From Clostridia bacterium (GTDB taxonomy: Bacteria; Bacillota; Clostridia; Oscillospirales; Acutalibacteraceae), in NCBI GenBank assembly GCA_017399405.1, contig JAFQCT010000010.1, positions 149,430-213,429 of the forward strand: a stretch of 64,000 bases of DNA, written 5' to 3'. Positions within the stretch are counted from its first letter, which is position 1; the number at the start of each line of letters is the position of its first letter. Under the pieces are notes generated by a model. The model searched no databases, was not told where the DNA came from, and saw nothing but the letters and a program-made list of their open reading frames with translations. This document shows, one piece after another, positions 35,627 through 44,278 of the stretch. Position numbers and translations under genes: made by a program.

Positions 35627-35884
35627 GTGGCACGAAAGAAAAAAGAACGAAAATTGCAACTTCCTGATGTAATATTGAACGAAGCAAAAATAGAAATGAT
35701 TTCTAATCGTGAAATTATTGTTGATGGTTGCAAAGGTGTTGTTGAATATGGCGAAAATCTTATAAAACTCAATATAGGTGAACTTGTTTTGTGTCTTGTT
35801 GGGGATAATATGATTATAGAGTCCTTTGATACTGGTGTGGCAATTATTCGTGGTAAATTTGCAGAAATAAGTTTTGTTTCATAA
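35627..35884 (+). CDS. yqfC: Sporulation protein YqfC
   Basis: An 85-residue protein: basic start (ARKKKERKLQLPDVIL), then repeated short beta strands (EIIVDGCKGVVEYGENLIKL) as in the YqfC/YabP family. In Bacillus it is SigE-dependent and paired with yqfD, as here (9-base gap). The start is GTG with GTGAGGTG upstream. CATATAAAT at about 35598-35606 could be a SigE -10 element, but I could not fix a -35. Confidence 0.85.
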   Translation: MARKKKERKLQLPDVILNEAKIEMISNREIIVDGCKGVVEYGENLIKLNIGELVLCLVGDNMIIESFDTGVAIIRGKFAEISFVS

Positions 35885-35893
35885 GAGGTATAT

Positions 35894-37072
35894 ATGATTA
35901 TTCAGTTTTTACGATATTTATTCGGTTACATAAATTTCAGGGCGTTCGGCGGATTTCCTGACAGATTTATAAATCTTTGCACAAAAGAGGGAATACCCTT
36001 GTGGAATGTGCGTAATATCAACAATAATATTACTGCAAGCACAACTGTGCAAGGCTATCTCTCACTACATACCGTTGCACGAAAATCAGGTATGCGTGTA
36101 ATCTCAACAGATAAGGTAGGATTAAAATACTTTTTAAGAAAACACAAAACCCGTGTAGGTATTCTTGCAGGATTAAGTGTATCTGTAATAGTTTTATCAG
36201 TCCTTACTCAATTTGTGTGGAGCGTGTCAGTTGTAGGCAATACAACCCTTGAAGAAGATGTTATATTATCAGCGTTTGAAGAAAATGGTGTCAGGGTAGG
36301 TGTGCCCGTTTCGTCAATTGATAATGATGAAGTAGCATCTCTTGTTATGAGTGAAATTGAAAGTCTTTCTTGGGTAAGCGTTAATATGAAAGGTTCTGTT
36401 GTGGTAATTGAAGTCCGCGAAAAAACAGAGGCTCCCGAAATTTATGACCCGTCAAAGCCCACCAATGTAATCGCAAGTGAAGATGGCGTAATATTAAGTA
36501 TTGATGTGCTTTACGGTAACGAAGAAGTTAAACCCGGCTCGGCAGTCACAAAAGGTGATTTGCTTATTAGTGGAGTCATCACTCATAAGGATGGTACAGA
36601 AAAAACAATCCACGCAGACGGTTATGTAAAAGCACTTGTGAAAAAGAAAAAAGTGTCATCTGGTATGGATTTTTCAATTTATAATATTAAAAAAGAAAAA
36701 ACACGAAATCTTATATTTTTCTTTGGATTAAAAATCCCACTTGGCACAATGTTAAAAGACGGTTATTTTACAGAACATAATTCTTTTATAGAAAGTGATA
36801 AAAACCTTTTACCTGTGGGAATAATAACACAGTACGGTGCCAACATTTCTGAAGAAAAAGCAACTTTAGATGTGTCCACAGAAGAAAAAATTGCCCTTTT
36901 CAGTAACGCACTCTGTGTTCGTGAACTTTTAGAATATAGTGAAATCCGAAATTCAAAAACAGTAAAGCAAGAAACAGAAAACACGGTACAATATGAGATT
37001 TCCGCGCAATGTGAGCAAGAAATTGGTACTTTACAGGAAATTTATGTTGAAAAAACTGATGACATCCAATAA
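35894..37072 (+). CDS. yqfD: Sporulation protein YqfD
   Basis: A 392-residue protein with an N-terminal amphipathic region (FINLCTKEGIPLWNV), one membrane helix (about 89-109) followed by a POTRA-like domain (SVVGNTTLEEDVILSAFEENGVRVG) and a beta-rich extracytoplasmic end. This matches YqfD, required for efficient sporulation and expressed in the mother cell. It lies in the conserved block yqfC-yqfD-phoH. Confidence 0.88.
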   Translation: MIIQFLRYLFGYINFRAFGGFPDRFINLCTKEGIPLWNVRNINNNITASTTVQGYLSLHTVARKSGMRVISTDKVGLKYFLRKHKTRVGILAGLSVSVIVLSVLTQFVWSVSVVGNTTLEEDVILSAFEENGVRVGVPVSSIDNDEVASLVMSEIESLSWVSVNMKGSVVVIEVREKTEAPEIYDPSKPTNVIASEDGVILSIDVLYGNEEVKPGSAVTKGDLLISGVITHKDGTEKTIHADGYVKALVKKKKVSSGMDFSIYNIKKEKTRNLIFFFGLKIPLGTMLKDGYFTEHNSFIESDKNLLPVGIITQYGANISEEKATLDVSTEEKIALFSNALCVRELLEYSEIRNSKTVKQETENTVQYEISAQCEQEIGTLQEIYVEKTDDIQ

Positions 37073-37119
37073 AAAGTGTGTTAGAATATATTGGATAATG
37101 ACTTTAAGAGGTGAAAAGT

Positions 37120-38082
37120 TTGTTTGAACAGGTAATTAGCGTTGACAGAATGGAACAAACAGTAAGTCTGTTTGGAAGTTTTGATGAAAATATAAGACTA
37201 ATTGAGTCTAACTATAATGTCAAGGTTATTAGTCGTGGCTCTGAAATCAAAGTCAACGGTGATGCTGAAAATGTTTCAAAAGCAGTAAGGGCTATTAACG
37301 GATTGTTGACTCTTATCAATCGTGGCGAAGCATTGTCAGAACAAAATGTACGCTATGTGCTTTCTCTCGTAAATGAGGGGAACGAGGACAAGCTTTGTGA
37401 AATGACAGGCGATTGCGTCTGCATTACCGCAAAAGGCAAACCGATTAAACCTAAAACACTTGGTCAGAAAAAATACCTTGAGTGTATAAAGAATAATACA
37501 ATAACTCTCGGTGCAGGCCCTGCAGGTACAGGCAAAACTTATCTTGCAGTTGCTATGGCGGTAAACGCATTCCGTGCTAAAGAGGTAAACCGTATTATCT
37601 TAACCCGTCCTGCAGTTGAAGCAGGTGAAAAACTTGGTTTCTTACCGGGCGATTTGCAACAAAAAGTTGACCCGTATCTTAGACCTTTATACGATGCACT
37701 TTTTGATATGCTTGGTGCTGAAAGTTTTCAGCGTTATCAGGAGCGTGGCAGTATTGAAGTAGCACCTCTTGCTTATATGCGTGGTCGTACTCTTGACGAC
37801 AGTTTTATTATTCTTGACGAAGCACAGAATACAACACGCGAACAAATGAAAATGTTTTTAACTCGTCTTGGGTTTAACTCAAAAATCGTTGTAACAGGTG
37901 ATGTTACGCAGATTGACTTGCCGGACGGTAAAAAATCAGGACTTGTTGAGGCAATGAAAATCTTAAAAGGTATTGACGATATTGCAATAAATGTATTTAC
38001 AGAAAAAGATGTGGTAAGACACCGTCTTGTTCAGGATATTATCAAGGCTTATGAAAAGCAGGAAATGAGGCAAAAGAAATGA
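37120..38082 (+). CDS. phoH: PhoH-family ATPase
   Basis: A 320-residue protein with an N-terminal KH-like part (VISVDRMEQTVSLFGSFDEN) and a RecA-like ATPase: Walker A GPAGTGKTYLA (about 135-145), Walker B SFIILDEAQNTT and sensor VVTGDVTQIDLP. PhoH-like proteins are linked to RNA metabolism, in line with ybeY directly downstream (4-base overlap). The start is probably TTG at 37120, since the GTG at 37111 is part of the AGAGGTGA ribosome-binding site. Confidence 0.92.
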   Translation: MFEQVISVDRMEQTVSLFGSFDENIRLIESNYNVKVISRGSEIKVNGDAENVSKAVRAINGLLTLINRGEALSEQNVRYVLSLVNEGNEDKLCEMTGDCVCITAKGKPIKPKTLGQKKYLECIKNNTITLGAGPAGTGKTYLAVAMAVNAFRAKEVNRIILTRPAVEAGEKLGFLPGDLQQKVDPYLRPLYDALFDMLGAESFQRYQERGSIEVAPLAYMRGRTLDDSFIILDEAQNTTREQMKMFLTRLGFNSKIVVTGDVTQIDLPDGKKSGLVEAMKILKGIDDIAINVFTEKDVVRHRLVQDIIKAYEKQEMRQKK

Positions 38083-38585
38083 ACGAGAAAATGCGAGTAA
38101 TTATTGATAATCAACAGAATGTTATGAAAATCCCAACGGGTGTGAGAATGCTTGTACGCCGTTGTTGCAAAGCAGTTCTTGCTAATGAGAATTTTACAGA
38201 TTCAGCAGAAATCAGCGTAACTTTTGTCGATGATGAAACAATCCACGAACTTAATAAAAAACATAGAAATATTGATAAAAGCACAGATGTTCTTTCATTC
38301 CCAATGGGCGAAAATGGTGATTTTCCCGTAAATCACGATACAGGTGCAAAAGTGCTTGGCGATATTATCATTTCTATTGAACATGCTTGCGACCAGGCAG
38401 AAAAATACGGACATACTTTACAGCGCGAAATCGGATTTTTAACAGTACATTCACTTCTTCATCTTTTAGGTTATGACCACGAAAAGGGTGGACTTGAAAT
38501 GGTGAAAATGCGTGAAAAAGAAGAAACAGTACTTACAAGAATTGGTCTTAAAAGAAATGGTAGCTACTATTTTGATGGGGAATAA
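38079..38585 (+). CDS. ybeY: Endoribonuclease YbeY
   Basis: A 168-residue zinc metalloprotein for rRNA maturation and ribosome quality control. The signature HSLLHLLGYDH (three zinc His) is at about 128-138, and RNIDKSTDVLSFPM is the conserved upstream segment. It overlaps phoH by 4 bases. In Bacillus, pgpH (yqfF) stands between these genes; it is missing here. Confidence 0.95.
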   Translation: MNEKMRVIIDNQQNVMKIPTGVRMLVRRCCKAVLANENFTDSAEISVTFVDDETIHELNKKHRNIDKSTDVLSFPMGENGDFPVNHDTGAKVLGDIIISIEHACDQAEKYGHTLQREIGFLTVHSLLHLLGYDHEKGGLEMVKMREKEETVLTRIGLKRNGSYYFDGE

Positions 38586-38587
38586 TT

Positions 38588-39058
38588 ATGAAAGAATTAG
38601 TTCGTAGCTTCGGTTATGCTTTTCAAGGAATCTTCACAGCAATCAAAAAAGAACGAAATATGCGAATACATATAGTATGTATGATTTATATGTACTTTTT
38701 TCTCTTTGCCTTTGACTTCTTTGAAATTACAAGAACAGAACTTGCAATAATCTTTATAGCAAACGGACTTGTTATCGGTGCAGAACTTATTAACACTTCA
38801 ATTGAGGCAGTAGTCGATATGCAAGGGGACAAGCATACACCTCTTGGCAAAATTGCAAAAGATTGTGGTGCAGGTGCAGTACTTGTCTTTACAATATTTT
38901 CAGTGCTTTGCGGTATTGCAATAATGTATCAACCAAAAGCATTTAACTTGCTTTTCACATATTTTATTGAAAATCCGTTTGCAATAGTTTTATTCGTGAT
39001 TTCGGTAGCAGTTTTCAGTATATTTATTTTTAAGGGACTTCCCAAAAAGAAAGGGTAA
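38588..39058 (+). CDS. dgkA: Undecaprenol/diacylglycerol kinase
   Basis: A 156-residue membrane protein. The first 120 residues are a DgkA-type kinase: SFGYAFQGIFTAIKKERNMRIH, then NTSIEAVVDM with the Glu ligand and KIAKDCGAGAVL. In Gram-positives this enzyme phosphorylates undecaprenol for wall lipid recycling. An extra C-terminal membrane helix (about 130-150) is present. It lies between ybeY and era as in many Firmicutes. Confidence 0.92.
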   Translation: MKELVRSFGYAFQGIFTAIKKERNMRIHIVCMIYMYFFLFAFDFFEITRTELAIIFIANGLVIGAELINTSIEAVVDMQGDKHTPLGKIAKDCGAGAVLVFTIFSVLCGIAIMYQPKAFNLLFTYFIENPFAIVLFVISVAVFSIFIFKGLPKKKG

Positions 39059-39061
39059 CTA

Positions 39062-39955
39062 ATGAACACACCAAAAACAGCCTTTATAGCGATTGTAGGT
39101 AAAGCCAATGTGGGCAAATCTTCAATTCTCAATAAACTTTTAGGAACAAAAATCGCAATAGTTTCATCAAAACCACAAACAACACGCACTCGTATTATGG
39201 GTGTGCTTACAACTGACGATAATATTCAGTTAGTGTTTACTGATACACCTGGTTTTCATAAACCAAAAACAAAACTTGGCGAAAAAATGGTGAAAGCAGT
39301 AAGCGATAGTATTGATGGCGTTGACGCTTGTCTTTTAGTAGTTGAGCCTGAAGGTGAACTTAAAGAAGCAGAACTTGAACTTTTAGAGAAAATCAAAAAG
39401 GGCAAAAACCCGGCAATTCTTGCAATCAATAAAATCGACACAATCAAAGATAAAGAAAAACTTGCTTTGCGTATTGCAGAAATGACCGAGTATTATGATT
39501 TTGATGCAATTGTTCCTGTTTCTGCACAAACAGGCAAAGGTATAAATGAACTTTTAGACGAACTTAAAAAATTAAGTTTTGAATCAGAACACTTTTTCCC
39601 TGACGACACTCTTACTGACCAACCAGAACGCGTTTTGGCAGGGGAGATTATCCGCGAAAAGATGCTCCGACTTCTTGATAAAGAAATCCCACACGGAACT
39701 GCTGTAAGTATCGAAAAAATGCGTGAACGCAGTGATGGTATTATGGATGTTGAGGCAACTATTTTCTGTGAGCGTGATAGCCATAAAGGTATAATTATCG
39801 GAAAAGGCGGGTCAATGCTTAAAAAGATTTCAACTTATGCCCGTCAAGATATGGAAAACTTTTTTGATTGCAAAATCAATCTTCAATGTTGGGTAAAAGT
39901 CAAAGAAGGTTGGCGTAACCGTGAAGGACTTATCCACAATTTCGGTCTTGATTAA
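39062..39955 (+). CDS. era: GTPase Era
   Basis: A 297-residue GTPase for 16S rRNA processing and 30S assembly. It carries G1 GKANVGKSS, the switch segment KPQTTRTRIMG, G3 DTPGFHK, G4 NKID and G5 SAQTG, followed by a C-terminal KH domain with IIGKGGSMLKKI. All key motifs are intact. The small gene yqzL and recO follow. Confidence 0.97.
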   Translation: MNTPKTAFIAIVGKANVGKSSILNKLLGTKIAIVSSKPQTTRTRIMGVLTTDDNIQLVFTDTPGFHKPKTKLGEKMVKAVSDSIDGVDACLLVVEPEGELKEAELELLEKIKKGKNPAILAINKIDTIKDKEKLALRIAEMTEYYDFDAIVPVSAQTGKGINELLDELKKLSFESEHFFPDDTLTDQPERVLAGEIIREKMLRLLDKEIPHGTAVSIEKMRERSDGIMDVEATIFCERDSHKGIIIGKGGSMLKKISTYARQDMENFFDCKINLQCWVKVKEGWRNREGLIHNFGLD

Positions 39956-40024
39956 AAATTAAAATTTACCAATTATAATCCATAATAAATATCGCAAATT
40001 ATTATTAGAAAGGCGGTATTTATT

Positions 40025-40192
40025 ATGGATAGTATGTCAATCTGGAGCCGATTTACCGAAACGGGTAGTGTGGAAGATTACTTAATGTATAAAAAATCGT
40101 TGACGAATAAAAAGAAACCTCTATATGACGGAGAACTGTACTATGAGGACGAATACGGACGGAATAATACTCAAGGAACAGAATATTGGTGA
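40025..40192 (+). CDS. yqzL: YqzL-like small protein
   Basis: A 55-codon gene (MDSMSIWSRFTETGSVEDYL at the N-terminus, then a basic and an acidic stretch, ending GTEYW and TGA). GAAAGGCGG ends eight bases before the ATG. YqzL proteins of about 45-55 residues lie between era and recO in Bacillus and share the W-x-x-F-x-x-TGS-x-x-x-YL pattern seen here. Its last 50 bases overlap the start of recO in another frame, so translation of the two is probably coupled. Function unknown. Confidence 0.8.
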   Translation: MDSMSIWSRFTETGSVEDYLMYKKSLTNKKKPLYDGELYYEDEYGRNNTQGTEYW

Positions 40193-40883
40193 AAAAGACA
40201 AGCTCGTTACGGTGCTCACACGCCATAATGGGCTTGTACGAGCATTTGTCCGTGGAGCAAAATCTTTCAAAAATCGTAAAAATAGTGCAACAGGAATGTT
40301 TTGCTATTCAAAACTATCTTTATATAAAACTAAAGATAGTTACATAATTGATGAAGCCGAGCCAATAGAGTTGTTTTTTGAACTTCGTGATGACCTTGCA
40401 AAACTCTCTTTAGCACAGTATTTTGGGGAATTAGTCATAACTCTTGTGCAAGAGGAAGAACCGGCAGAAGAATATTTGCGACTTATTCTCAACTCACTAC
40501 ATTTTCTTGCAAAAGACAAATTACCAATTGAACAAGTCAAAGCAATAACAGAACTTCGCCTTATGTGTATTGCAGGCTTTATGCCAAATCTTATTGCTTG
40601 TGACCGTTGTGGTGAATACGAAACAAACACAATGTATTTTGATGTTGAAGACGGACTTCTCTACTGTGAAAACTGTGTAACTAACGATATGCTTTTCCCG
40701 CTTGAAATAGGTTTAATTAAAGGTCTTCGACATATTGCATTTTCTGATTTTGAAAAAATTTATTCTTTCAAAATGGAAGATTATGCACTTGAAGATTTAA
40801 CATATATAACAGAAAAATATCTTCTCTCAAAATTACAAAGAAACTTCAAAACATTAGATTTTTATAAGGAAATAACAAAATGA
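40143..40883 (+). CDS. recO: DNA repair protein RecO
   Basis: A 246-residue recombination mediator that works with RecF and RecR to load RecA. It has an N-terminal OB fold (TDGIILKEQNIGEKDKLVTV), a helical middle and a C-terminal zinc site with CDRCG and CENC (about 160-183). The ATG at 40143 is preferred over the one at 40125 because GGAG lies nine bases before it, inside yqzL. It overlaps mutS2 by 4 bases. Confidence 0.92.
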   Translation: MRTNTDGIILKEQNIGEKDKLVTVLTRHNGLVRAFVRGAKSFKNRKNSATGMFCYSKLSLYKTKDSYIIDEAEPIELFFELRDDLAKLSLAQYFGELVITLVQEEEPAEEYLRLILNSLHFLAKDKLPIEQVKAITELRLMCIAGFMPNLIACDRCGEYETNTMYFDVEDGLLYCENCVTNDMLFPLEIGLIKGLRHIAFSDFEKIYSFKMEDYALEDLTYITEKYLLSKLQRNFKTLDFYKEITK

Positions 40884-43264
40884 ACAAACATTGTATTTCA
40901 CTTGAACTTGATAAAATTCTCAAAATGTTATCAGATACAGCGTCATCAGCCGACGCAAAAGAAATGGCACTTGAAATAAAGCCTTTAACTGATTATTTTG
41001 AGGTGTTAGAGTTGCTTGATAAAACTGAAGCAGCTTATATTCTTATTGCTAAATTCGGCGCACCATCATTTGGCGGATTACAAAATGTTAATAACGCTTT
41101 AAGTCGTGCAAATGCGGGTGGCTCACTCTCCGCTAGTGAACTTCTTAAAATTGCAACAACTCTTAAAATTATTCGTGGTATTTGCACTTGGCACGAGAAA
41201 TGTGCAGGCATAGAAACTGCACTTGATGATTTGTTTAATTCTCTTTACCCTAACAAATATCTTGAAGAGAGAATTACAAATGCAATTATAAGTGAAACTG
41301 AAATCAGCGATAATGCGTCACCTGAACTTAAAGAAATCCGCCGTAAAAAAAGACATTTTGAAAATAAAATCCGTGAACAGTTAGATAGTATGATTCACTC
41401 ATCTCACTATTCAAAAATTCTTCGTGACGGTATTATTACACAGCGTAACGGACGCTTTGTTGTACCCGTAAAAGCTGAAAATCGTAGCGAAGTTGCAGGT
41501 ATGGTGCACGATACTTCGGGTAGTGGTGCAACTGTGTTTATTGAGCCTGCTGCAGTAGTTGAAGCGAATAATGAAATCAAGGTCCTTGAAAGTCGCGAAC
41601 AAGACGAAATCGAAAGAATTTTAGCAGAACTTTCCCAAATGGCAGGGGAATTTCAAGACACTATTAAAATCAGTTTCGATAGTGCCACTTTACTCGATTT
41701 GCATTTCGCAAAAGCACACCTTGCATATAAAATGAAAGCAAGCCGACCAATTCTTAATAATGACGGTGAAATCTTACTTAAAAAAGCAAGACACCCTCTT
41801 ATTGACCCTAAAAAAGTTGTGCCGGTTGATATTTCACTTGGAATTGATTTTGATTCCCTTGTAATCACAGGTGCTAATACAGGTGGTAAAACTGTATCAA
41901 TCAAAACTATCGGTCTTTTAACGCTTATGGCAGAGTGCGGACTTATGCTTCCCGTAACCGATAATAGCAGAGTTTCAGTTTTTAAGAATGTGCTTGCTGA
42001 TATTGGTGATGAACAAAGTATTGAACAATCTCTTTCAACATTCTCATCTCATATGACAACGATTGTTGAAATTCTTAAAGTTGCCGATAATGAAAGCCTT
42101 GTGTTGATAGACGAACTTGGTGCAGGTACTGACCCTGTTGAGGGTGCAGCGTTAGCGGTTTCAATCCTTGAAAATTTAAGACAAAAAGGTGCGAGAATTG
42201 CCTCAACAACTCATTATTCTGAACTAAAAGAGTATGCCCTTAAAACTGACCGTGTTGAAAATGGTTGTTGCGAATTTGATGTTGCAACACTCCGCCCAAC
42301 TTATAGACTCTTAATTGGTATGCCGGGTCGTTCAAATGCATTGGCTATTGCGGGTCGTCTTGGCATAAGTGAAGAAATTACAGATTTCGCAAAAGCACTT
42401 ATTTCAGAAGAAAACACTCGCTTTGAAGATGCAGTTGATACTCTTGAAACTGCCCGAAAAGCATTAGAAGATGACAAAGAAAAACTTGAAGAAGAAAAAC
42501 TTGCTATTCTTCGTCAAAAAGAAAAAGCAGAGCAAACGCTCTTAAAAGCAAAAGAACAAAGCGAAAAAGAAATTGAAAAAGCAAAACGGGATGCAGAAAG
42601 AATAGTTGAAAATGCCCGCAGAGCAGGTAACTCACTTTTGCTTGAAATCGAACAACTGAAAAAAGAACTTGCAAAGCAGAAAAATCATCAAGAAATCGCC
42701 CGAAAAGCAAAACAAGCTATGGGTCGTCAGCTTGATAAAATGGACGAAATCTCACAAAACTTACAAGAAAGTGATGATGGTGATTATGTTTTACCAAGAC
42801 CACTTAAAGTCGGTGACCGAGTATTCGTTAAAACATTGGGTAACGAAGCAGAAGTTGTTTCAATTGATGAAAAGAAAAATACTGCACAAGTGCAATCAGG
42901 TATGATTAAAATGAAAGCAGATATTACTGATTTGCGACTTATCGGTGCTAAAAAGCAACCTAAAAAGCAAACCGGAGGTATGCGTACAGTTCATACAGGT
43001 TCATCTAATGCTACAGCGTCTTCAAATTCAAGTATTGACTTGCGTGGTACTACTGTTGAAGAAGCAATACTTGACCTTGATAAGTTTATTGATGGTGTTC
43101 TTCGTACAGGACTTAACCAGATTACAATTATTCACGGTAAAGGTACAGGGGCACTCAGAAAAGGTATTCATATTTATTTGCGAAAGCACCCTAATATTCG
43201 TACTTTCCGTGTAGGAACATTCGGCGAGGGCGAGGAAGGAGTTACCATAGCAGAATTAAAATAA
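40880..43264 (+). CDS. mutS2: MutS2 family ATPase/endonuclease
   Basis: A 794-residue MutS2. Core helices lead to the ATPase domain with Walker A GANTGGKTVSIKT (about 332-344), STFSSHMTTIV and Walker B LVLIDELGAGTDP. A coiled coil (about 510-620) follows, then a KOW-like part and a C-terminal Smr nuclease domain (IDLRGTTVEEA, IIHGKGTGALRKG). MutS2 splits collided ribosomes and restrains recombination rather than repairing mismatches. It is co-transcribed with recO. Confidence 0.95.
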   Translation: MNKHCISLELDKILKMLSDTASSADAKEMALEIKPLTDYFEVLELLDKTEAAYILIAKFGAPSFGGLQNVNNALSRANAGGSLSASELLKIATTLKIIRGICTWHEKCAGIETALDDLFNSLYPNKYLEERITNAIISETEISDNASPELKEIRRKKRHFENKIREQLDSMIHSSHYSKILRDGIITQRNGRFVVPVKAENRSEVAGMVHDTSGSGATVFIEPAAVVEANNEIKVLESREQDEIERILAELSQMAGEFQDTIKISFDSATLLDLHFAKAHLAYKMKASRPILNNDGEILLKKARHPLIDPKKVVPVDISLGIDFDSLVITGANTGGKTVSIKTIGLLTLMAECGLMLPVTDNSRVSVFKNVLADIGDEQSIEQSLSTFSSHMTTIVEILKVADNESLVLIDELGAGTDPVEGAALAVSILENLRQKGARIASTTHYSELKEYALKTDRVENGCCEFDVATLRPTYRLLIGMPGRSNALAIAGRLGISEEITDFAKALISEENTRFEDAVDTLETARKALEDDKEKLEEEKLAILRQKEKAEQTLLKAKEQSEKEIEKAKRDAERIVENARRAGNSLLLEIEQLKKELAKQKNHQEIARKAKQAMGRQLDKMDEISQNLQESDDGDYVLPRPLKVGDRVFVKTLGNEAEVVSIDEKKNTAQVQSGMIKMKADITDLRLIGAKKQPKKQTGGMRTVHTGSSNATASSNSSIDLRGTTVEEAILDLDKFIDGVLRTGLNQITIIHGKGTGALRKGIHIYLRKHPNIRTFRVGTFGEGEEGVTIAELK

Positions 43265-43338
43265 TATATTGCAAAACTTAAAAACTTATGGTAATATAGA
43301 ATAAATAAAAATAAGAAGTCCGAAAGGGGATTTACATA

Positions 43339-43818
43339 ATGAGTAAAAAAATTATTGCAGTTTCACTTTTAATGCTTGCAGTTGTTGTATTGTTTGCAGC
43401 TTGTAAGAAAGATGATTATGAAGTAAGTTTCACAGTTCCTATGGATGATGGTGAAGTAATTACAGTTTATAAAGATGAAGACGGTGAAGAGTTTGTAACT
43501 AATGTTGATGGTGACAAAATTCCTGTTACAACTGATAAAGACGGTTTTTATGACGATATAACATCTCTTGTTACACAGACAACAACTACAACAACAAAAG
43601 CCGATAAAGACAACTCAACAACATCTACAACAAAAGCTGACAAAGACAACTCAACAACATCTACAACAAAAGCTGACAAAGATAATACAACAACTACAAC
43701 TGAGCCAGACGAAACAACAACCAAAAAACCTATCACAATTGATGGTACAGGTGGTAAGCAAGATTCAATCAGTTGGCAAGAAATTAAAGACGCTGCAAAT
43801 AAAGCAAATAAGTCTTGA
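43339..43818 (+). CDS. Lipoprotein with Thr-rich tandem repeats
   Basis: A 159-residue secreted lipoprotein. The lipobox LFAAC places the lipidated Cys at residue 22. An acidic domain of about 50 residues (DGEVITVYKDEDGEEFVTNV) follows, then a Thr-rich stalk with a 12-residue repeat (STTSTTKADKDN), then a short C-terminal part (DSISWQEIKDAANKANKS). The stalk is likely disordered and wall-spanning. I do not recognise the domain. It lies between mutS2 and ylxM with no obvious functional link. Confidence 0.75.
   Translation: MSKKIIAVSLLMLAVVVLFAACKKDDYEVSFTVPMDDGEVITVYKDEDGEEFVTNVDGDKIPVTTDKDGFYDDITSLVTQTTTTTTKADKDNSTTSTTKADKDNSTTSTTKADKDNTTTTTEPDETTTKKPITIDGTGGKQDSISWQEIKDAANKANKS
43588..43686 (+). 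repeat. 36-base tandem coding repeat
   Basis: Units at 43615-43650 and 43651-43686 differ only at the last bases (GACAAC versus GATAAT), and a partial unit with one change precedes them. The near identity at DNA level points to recent slippage or recombination within the lipoprotein gene. Confidence 0.85.
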
Positions 43819-43843
43819 CAAATTAAAAATAATCTAGTATAAT
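43815..43843 (+). promoter_or_regulatory. Promoter of ylxM-ffh
   Basis: Consensus TTGACA (43815-43820, overlapping the lipoprotein stop), 17 bases, consensus TATAAT (43838-43843). The last base of the -10 box is the first base of the following hairpin. Confidence 0.8.
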
Positions 43844-43887
43844 AACGCACTGTAAAGTCTAAATGCTTTACAGTGCGTTACTTTTTT
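43843..43887 (+). terminator. Terminator hairpin between lipoprotein gene and ylxM
   Basis: TAACGCACTGTAAAG (43843-43857) and its perfect complement CTTTACAGTGCGTTA (43866-43880) around an 8-base loop, followed by CTTTTTTA. Confidence 0.88.
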
Positions 43888-43906
43888 AGAAAGGCAGGTG
43901 TCTGTT

Positions 43907-44269
43907 ATGGCAAATAATATTGAGATTTCAATGCTTCTCGATTTATATGGCGAAGCGCTTACAATTAAACAGCGTGATTATCTTAATTTTTACTATAATG
44001 ACGACCTTTCACTTTCTGAAATTGCTGAAAATGAGGGCATTACAAGACAAGGTGTCCGTGACGCTATTAAAAGGGCTGAGGCTGTGCTTTTTGATATGGA
44101 GTCCAAACTCAAGTTTTCACAGAAACTTGAAAAAGTTCATACAGGGCTTGATGATATTATAAAGTGTGCTGAAGATATAAACGAATACAATCTAAATCAC
44201 GGTCTTTCCCGTGAAATTAACGATATTACAGTCAAAATAAAGTCAATAGCACTTTCTTTGGCAGAATAG
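43907..44269 (+). CDS. ylxM: YlxM/UPF0122 helix-turn-helix protein
   Basis: A 120-residue protein with a sigma-70 region 4-like HTH: LTIKQRDYLNFYYNDDLSLS, then EIAENEGITRQGVRDAIKRA. YlxM-family genes stand directly before ffh in Firmicutes and are thought to act in the signal recognition particle pathway. The ATG at 43907 follows AAAGGCAGG; the GTG at 43898 is inside that site. ffh starts nine bases after the stop. Confidence 0.9.
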   Translation: MANNIEISMLLDLYGEALTIKQRDYLNFYYNDDLSLSEIAENEGITRQGVRDAIKRAEAVLFDMESKLKFSQKLEKVHTGLDDIIKCAEDINEYNLNHGLSREINDITVKIKSIALSLAE

Positions 44270-44278
44270 GAGAGGTCT

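Noticed and set aside
43588-43686. Possible CRISPR array
   Set aside because: The repeats are contiguous without spacers and in frame within a lipoprotein gene.
43548-43850. Minus-strand Val-rich frame opposite the lipoprotein
   Set aside because: It is the reverse reading of the Thr-rich repeats, with no start signals.
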